NCBI GenBank assembly: GCA_016721765.1
Contig: JADKHO010000002.1
Coordinates: forward strand, 930,001-994,000
Length of the DNA stretch: 64,000 nt
Direction of reading: 5' to 3'
DNA from: Bacteroidota bacterium
Lineage (GTDB): Bacteria; Bacteroidota; Bacteroidia; UBA4408
Position 1 is the stretch's first letter. The number at the start of each line of letters is the position of its first letter. Of the stretch, positions 59,276 to 64,000 are shown one piece after another. A program made the translations under genes and the position numbers. The notes under the pieces are model-generated. The model was not told the DNA's origin. It saw only the letters and a list, made by a program, of their open reading frames with translations, and did no database searches.

Positions 59276-61717
59276 ATGACATTCAATTTTAAAAAATTAA
59301 TTCCGCATGCTGTTGCCATTGTGGGGTTTATACTTGTTACGCTAGTTTTCTTTAGCCCACTGCTCGAAGGCAAAAAACTAAAGCAATCGGATGTGAGCAA
59401 TTTTAAAGGCATGTCGAAAGAAATTTCCGATTATCGTGCCGCTCATCCCGGGGAAGAACCCTTGTGGACCAACTCTATGTTTAGTGGGATGCCGGCCTAT
59501 CAAATTTCGGTTTTGTATCCTTCTAACCTCGTAAAAAGTGTTACCAAATTGCTTTCTTTTGGTACACCACACCCTTCTTCTATAATTTTATTGTGCTTTC
59601 TTGGTTTTTATTTTTTGCTGATTGTTCTAGGCGCAAGTCCTTTATTGGCGGGCGTAGGAGCAATTGCATTTGGGCTCTCTTCTTACTTTTTGATTTTGAT
59701 TGAAGCAGGTCACAATCCTAAGGGATACGCCATTGCATATATGGCGCCTGTAGTTGCAGGTATTTTGCTTACCTATCGTGGTAAATTACTGTTGGGTGCG
59801 GCTGTTACGGCTTTCATGCTTTCGCTTGAATTATCTGCAAACCACTTACAAATTACCTATTATTTAATGCTGTGTATTGGTATTTTAGTTTTAGTTGAAT
59901 TGGTGGATGCAGTAAAAAATAAGACACTTCCTACATTTTTTAAAGCCTCAGCCTTGTTGCTTGTAGCAGCACTTTTGGCTGTAGGACCCAACTTAACCAA
60001 CCTTTGGGTAACAGCCGATTACGGAAAATACACTACACGTGGTACATCCGATTTAACGCACGATAAGGACAACAAAACTTCGGGACTCGATAAAGATTAT
60101 GCAACTGCTTGGAGTTACGGTCAGGGTGAAAGCTTTTCGCTGATGATTCCAAATTTTAATGGAGGCGCTTCTGGTGCTATTGGGGATAATAAAAGTGCTT
60201 TAAAAAATGTAGATCCTGAATTCAAACAATACATCGCCAATGTGGATTCCTATTTTGGAAATCAACCTTTTACTTCGGGGCCGGTGTATGCGGGAGCATT
60301 GGTTTGTTTTCTTTTTGTGTTGGGATTATTTATTGTAAAAAGCAATATGCGTTGGTGGTTGCTTGCGGCTACTTTGTTTTCGATCATGTTGGGATGGGGT
60401 AAAAATTTTATGCCTTTAACCGAATTTTTCCTCGATCATTTTCCGGGCTATAATAAATTTCGTGCGGTATCGATGATACTTGTAATTGCAGAGTTTACCA
60501 TCCCGCTTTTGGCAATATTGGCTGTGATGGAAGTTATTGCCAATCCTAGCATCTTAAAAGAAAAACGCAAACAGTTTTACATTGCCTTTGGACTTACTGG
60601 AGGTTTGTGTTTTGTTTTTTATTTGATGCCCGATATGTTTATGGATTTCTTTAAAGTAGGCGAATACAATGACATTAGTTCACAACTTAAAAAGAGTCAA
60701 CTTAGTCCTGACCAAGTGAATCTATTTTTAGCCGGTGTGGAAGAAGCGCGCAGAAGTATTTTTAATGCGGATGCATTGCGCAGTTTCTTTTTTATTTTAC
60801 TAGGTGCAGGTTTGATGTTCTTTTATTCCATTAAAAGTTTCAATAAAAATATCTTAATTGGAGCACTCGGATTTTTGATCTTGATAGATATGTGGGTGGT
60901 GGATAAACGCTACATGAACAAAGATAATTTTGTAACGAAAAGTTTGGTGGATGAGCCTTTTGAAATGACTCAAGCTAATCTTCAAATATTGGAAGATAAA
61001 GATCCCAACTTTAGGGTTTACAATACTACGGTTAGCACGTTTAATGATGCAAGCACTTCTTATTACCACAAATCAATTGGAGGATACCATGGTGCGAAGT
61101 TGAAGCGTTATCAGGAATTAATAGAAATGCAAATCAGCAAAAACAATATGGAAGTATTGAACATGTTGAATACTAAATATTTTATTGTAGCTGACGAACA
61201 AAAGCAGCCTATCGCCCAGCGAAACCCTGTTGCTTGCGGAAATGCATGGTTTGTGCCGAGTTATAAAATAGTAGCTAATCCGGATTCTGAAATTGCCGGC
61301 TTGAGTAAGTTGAAACCGAAAGAATTTATTTTGGTAGACAAAAAATATGAATCACAATTAAGCGGATTTACACCCAATTTTGACTCTGCTGCGGTTATAA
61401 AACTCAGTTCATACTTACCCAATTATTTGACCTATCAATCAAAAGCAGCAAGTGAACAATTGGCAGTGTTTTCTGAAATTTATTATCCGGATGGATGGAA
61501 TGCGTATATTGATGGAAAGCTTAGTCCTTATTTTGGATGCAATTACGTTTTGCGTGCCATGCGCATTCCGGCAGGAGAGCATAAAATAGAATTTAAGTTT
61601 GAACCTAAAACTTATGCGACCGGCGAGAAAATAGCCTTGGCAAGTTCTATTTTACTTTACCTTGTATTAGCCGGTGCTTTATTTCAAGAACTCCGTTCAA
61701 AAAAATCGGAAGCCTAA
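59276..61717 (+). CDS. YfhO-family polytopic membrane protein
   Basis: 813 residues with about a dozen transmembrane helices, for example AVAIVGFILVTLVFFSPLL, LLCFLGFYFLLIVLGASPLL and FFFILLGAGLMFFY. A large extracytoplasmic domain lies between the last helices, ending YPDGWNAYIDGK and RIPAGEHKIEFKFEP, the YfhO hallmark. In Gram-positive bacteria YfhO glycosylates lipoteichoic acid using a lipid carrier; in Bacteroidota the substrate is unknown, likely a lipid-linked glycan. It is next to a GT4 glycosyltransferase, which supports a role in cell-surface glycan assembly. Confidence 0.88.
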   Translation: MTFNFKKLIPHAVAIVGFILVTLVFFSPLLEGKKLKQSDVSNFKGMSKEISDYRAAHPGEEPLWTNSMFSGMPAYQISVLYPSNLVKSVTKLLSFGTPHPSSIILLCFLGFYFLLIVLGASPLLAGVGAIAFGLSSYFLILIEAGHNPKGYAIAYMAPVVAGILLTYRGKLLLGAAVTAFMLSLELSANHLQITYYLMLCIGILVLVELVDAVKNKTLPTFFKASALLLVAALLAVGPNLTNLWVTADYGKYTTRGTSDLTHDKDNKTSGLDKDYATAWSYGQGESFSLMIPNFNGGASGAIGDNKSALKNVDPEFKQYIANVDSYFGNQPFTSGPVYAGALVCFLFVLGLFIVKSNMRWWLLAATLFSIMLGWGKNFMPLTEFFLDHFPGYNKFRAVSMILVIAEFTIPLLAILAVMEVIANPSILKEKRKQFYIAFGLTGGLCFVFYLMPDMFMDFFKVGEYNDISSQLKKSQLSPDQVNLFLAGVEEARRSIFNADALRSFFFILLGAGLMFFYSIKSFNKNILIGALGFLILIDMWVVDKRYMNKDNFVTKSLVDEPFEMTQANLQILEDKDPNFRVYNTTVSTFNDASTSYYHKSIGGYHGAKLKRYQELIEMQISKNNMEVLNMLNTKYFIVADEQKQPIAQRNPVACGNAWFVPSYKIVANPDSEIAGLSKLKPKEFILVDKKYESQLSGFTPNFDSAAVIKLSSYLPNYLTYQSKAASEQLAVFSEIYYPDGWNAYIDGKLSPYFGCNYVLRAMRIPAGEHKIEFKFEPKTYATGEKIALASSILLYLVLAGALFQELRSKKSEA

Positions 61718-61803
61718 AATTCTGCTGAGAAAATCTCAGTTAGTACGAAAGCTTAAGTCGTTTTGAGACTTGAGTTTGGATTTCAATGGATTGAACGAAA
61801 CAC

Positions 61804-63099
61804 ATGAACAAAAAAATATTAATCATTACTTATTATTGGCCACCCAGCGGTGGTGCAGGTGTGCAGCGTTGGTTGAAATATTCGCGCTATTTGCTCAACA
61901 GTGGAATTTTACCAATTGTTGTTACTGTTGATGCTCAAAAAGCAGCCTATCCGGTAATTGACAATTCACTGCTGTATGAGATTCCCAAGGAAGTAAAAGT
62001 GCATTCCACCGATACTTTTGAACCTTTTGAAATTTACCGCATTTTATCGCGCAAGAAGCAAATACCCTTTGCCGGCTTTGCAAATGAAGGAAAGCTAACG
62101 CTATTTAAACGTACGGTGCGTTTTATCAGAGGTAACTTTTTTATCCCTGACGCGCGAAAAGGATGGAATAAATATGCTTTTGAAAAATGCTGCGAATTAA
62201 TTGAAAAAGAAAATATCGACACTATTTTGGTTACCAGCCCGCCACAATCATCCCAATTAATTGGCCTGCAACTAAAGAAAAAATACCAACTAAAATGGAT
62301 TGCGGATATACGTGACCCTTGGACAGATATTTACTACTACGATAAATTATTACACACCAAACGCTCAAAGAAAAAGGATTTGCGTTATGAACGGGAAGTG
62401 CTTGAAAATGCGGATAAAGTAATTGTAGTAAGCAATTCGATAAAAAAAATGTTTGCTGCTAAATCGGATAAAATTGCGTCCGAAAAAATTCATGTAATGC
62501 CGAATGGTTTTGATGAAAACGATTTTAAAGTGAGTGCGCCGGAATCCAATAATGAATTTATCATTACCTACACCGGAACTATCACAGGCGATTATAAAAT
62601 TGAATCCTTTTTAAAAGCTTTCAAAATTTTGATTGAAAAAAACCGTGACACTAAATTTAAATTACGCTTTGTGGGCAGTGTTTCGGGCGAAATAAAAAAT
62701 TTACTGGAGCGCATTTTAAAATTTAACTCCGAAATTATTCCGCATGTGGCGCATGCCGAATCGGTAAAGTACCTGCTCTCCTCTACCCTGCTATTACTGG
62801 CCATTCCGGATGTGAAAGACAATGAAGGAATTTTAACCGGAAAATTATTTGAGTATTTAGCCTCTCAAAAACCTATAATTTGTTTGGGCCCTGTTCACGG
62901 TGAAGCTGCACAAATTATAAGCGATTGCGTGGCCGGAAAAAGTTTTCAGTACGATGCCGAAAGTGAAATACATGCTGCTCTAGAGCATTCTTTCAAGAAT
63001 TGGAAAAATGGAATTTTGCTTCGCGAAAAATCAGATTCTTATAAAAAATATTCCCGACAAATACAGGCAAAAGAAATTGCAGAGATTATAATCAACTAA
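61804..63099 (+). CDS. GT4-family glycosyltransferase
   Basis: 431 residues. The GT-B fold is visible: the N-terminal YYWPPSGGAGVQRWLKYSRY loop, the middle hinge HVMPNGFDENDF, and the C-terminal nucleotide-sugar region TITGDYKIESFLKAF, GILTGKLFEYLASQKPIIC with the E/E pair (the E-x7-E equivalent). It transfers a sugar from a nucleotide donor to a lipid or glycan acceptor at the inner membrane. It follows the YfhO gene by 86 bases, in the same direction. Confidence 0.9.
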   Translation: MNKKILIITYYWPPSGGAGVQRWLKYSRYLLNSGILPIVVTVDAQKAAYPVIDNSLLYEIPKEVKVHSTDTFEPFEIYRILSRKKQIPFAGFANEGKLTLFKRTVRFIRGNFFIPDARKGWNKYAFEKCCELIEKENIDTILVTSPPQSSQLIGLQLKKKYQLKWIADIRDPWTDIYYYDKLLHTKRSKKKDLRYEREVLENADKVIVVSNSIKKMFAAKSDKIASEKIHVMPNGFDENDFKVSAPESNNEFIITYTGTITGDYKIESFLKAFKILIEKNRDTKFKLRFVGSVSGEIKNLLERILKFNSEIIPHVAHAESVKYLLSSTLLLLAIPDVKDNEGILTGKLFEYLASQKPIICLGPVHGEAAQIISDCVAGKSFQYDAESEIHAALEHSFKNWKNGILLREKSDSYKKYSRQIQAKEIAEIIIN

Positions 63100-63116
63100 A
63101 GCGCAACAAGCATTTC

Positions 63117-64000
63117 TCAGGTTTTTTGCTTTTTCTTTTTCGCAGCTGGAAATAAAATATTATTCAGGATTAATCGGTATCCCGGAGAATTGGGATGCAG
63201 GTTTAAATCGGTTGGAGGATCGCCCACAAAATGCTGATAATCTTCGGGATCATGCCCACCGTAAAAAGTCCAAGTTCCTTTTCCAAATTCACCATGAATG
63301 TAACGCGCTTCGTTTAGTGATTTATTATCGCCCATTACCAGCACATTCGACTTGATTATGTTTTTATTAAAAGCAGTGGTTTGACCCATGTATCCTTTAA
63401 TAATTTTTTCGTGGTCTTGGCAAAGCATGGTTGGCACGGGATCCCATTTAGCAGAGAATTCGAATAGGGCAAAATAATCCTGATTCTCGGGAATTTTGCG
63501 AGGCTGTGGAATATCAATATTCGAGAATTCATATTCTAATGGATTGGTGCTTAAAGTGAAATCCTTAAAAGCAAAACTTTTCGAATAATCCAGTTTTGAA
63601 GTATAGCTTGGAGTAGTGCCGTCTCCATCAAACATATTTTCACAAATGTCGATGCCTTCGGCGCTTAAAGCAATATCGTATGAATCGGTTGCTGAGCACA
63701 TGGCAAATAAAAACCCGCCTCCGGCAGTAAAGTCTCTAATTTTTTGAGCTACCGCTAATTTTTCTTGCGATACTTTTTTAAATCCCAACTTAGCAGCTAA
63801 AGCTTCAGAAGCACGGACATCTTCTTGGTACCAAGGAGCCATTCGATAGCTCGCATAAAACTTTCCATATTGCCCGGTAAAATCTTCGTGATGCAAATGC
63901 AACCAATCGTAGAGCGGCAATTTACCCGCAATAATTTCTTCATCGTAAATTACATCGTAGGGAATTTCGGCATACGTGAGTACCAGTGTTACAGCATCGT
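63117..64000 (-). CDS. Conserved Bacteroidota protein often labelled asparagine synthetase B-like (partial)
   Basis: The frame is open to the right edge (64000), so the N-terminal part is missing; 294 codons plus a stop are visible. Phrases such as KLPLYDWLHLHHEDFTGQYG, GGGFLFAMCSATDSYDIALS, EFSAKWDPVPTMLCQDH and GKGTWTFYGGHDPEDYQH, and a lysine-rich end (AAKKKKQKT), match a family widely annotated as asparagine synthetase B, but no synthetase catalytic motif is visible here and the label is doubtful. The AMCSATDS segment resembles a glutamine-amidotransferase-like nucleophile elbow. It is convergent with the GT4 gene, 17 bases apart. Confidence 0.8.
   Translation of the reverse strand, partial: DAVTLVLTYAEIPYDVIYDEEIIAGKLPLYDWLHLHHEDFTGQYGKFYASYRMAPWYQEDVRASEALAAKLGFKKVSQEKLAVAQKIRDFTAGGGFLFAMCSATDSYDIALSAEGIDICENMFDGDGTTPSYTSKLDYSKSFAFKDFTLSTNPLEYEFSNIDIPQPRKIPENQDYFALFEFSAKWDPVPTMLCQDHEKIIKGYMGQTTAFNKNIIKSNVLVMGDNKSLNEARYIHGEFGKGTWTFYGGHDPEDYQHFVGDPPTDLNLHPNSPGYRLILNNILFPAAKKKKQKT

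Noticed and set aside
63117..64000. True asparagine synthetase
   Set aside because: The database label is common for this family, but no ATP-pyrophosphatase or glutaminase active-site motif of asparagine synthetase is visible in the part present.

Overview
The window is a chromosomal segment of a Bacteroidota bacterium. The support is several secreted proteins ending in a type IX secretion (T9SS) sorting domain, SprB and SBBP repeat proteins, a FecI/FecR/TonB-receptor locus, DUF2911, DUF4834 and YfhO-family proteins, a CarB of about 946 residues, and promoters of the TTTG-N17/18-TAnnTTTG type. I cannot place it below phylum.

Left flank (1-10115): two T9SS cargo genes, a DUF2911/TPR protein, a DinB-like gene divergent from an HxlR regulator plus a luciferase-like monooxygenase, a FAD/Rieske oxidoreductase with a small membrane protein, an SBBP-repeat T9SS gene broken by one in-frame stop, and a DUF2442 protein.

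Island (about 10116-40703, 30.6 kb): an integrative element sits in the 3' end of tRNA-Asp(GTC). A 20-bp direct repeat marks both ends, a tyrosine recombinase lies just inside the left end, and an HTH (excisionase-like) protein and a probable accessory protein lie at the right end. The cargo has three parts. (1) A five-gene minus-strand operon encodes surface proteins: a SprB-repeat/trimerising-tail protein, a T9SS protein and lipoprotein-like products. After it comes 1.8 kb of AT-rich sequence without genes that holds a 42-bp iteron-like array. (2) A defence block: three consecutive Thoeris ThsB-like TIR genes with no ThsA, then one compact operon hsdM-hsdS-TIR-SLOG-TIR-like-DUF262-hsdR, then a putAbiC-like gene. 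(3) A module partly bounded by a 17-bp inverted repeat contains a RES-like (NAD-targeting?) protein, a membrane-anchored protein, an unknown ExK-containing protein, an HNH endonuclease and short ORFs. The island encodes at least five TIR-family proteins and a SLOG protein, which suggests NAD-derived nucleotide signalling grafted onto a type I restriction system. That link is inference.

Right flank (40704-64000): tRNA-Asp, a DUF58 protein, a repeat-rich intergenic region, thioredoxin, an ECF sigma/FecR/STN/TonB-receptor locus with a matching bipartite motif in front of the first and last genes, tRNA-Pro(GGG), an amidohydrolase, a DUF6364/PIN toxin-antitoxin pair, rpmH, a BNR-repeat T9SS protein, a retropepsin-like protein, carB, a GNAT acetyltransferase, DUF4834, YfhO, a GT4 glycosyltransferase and a conserved protein cut by the right edge.
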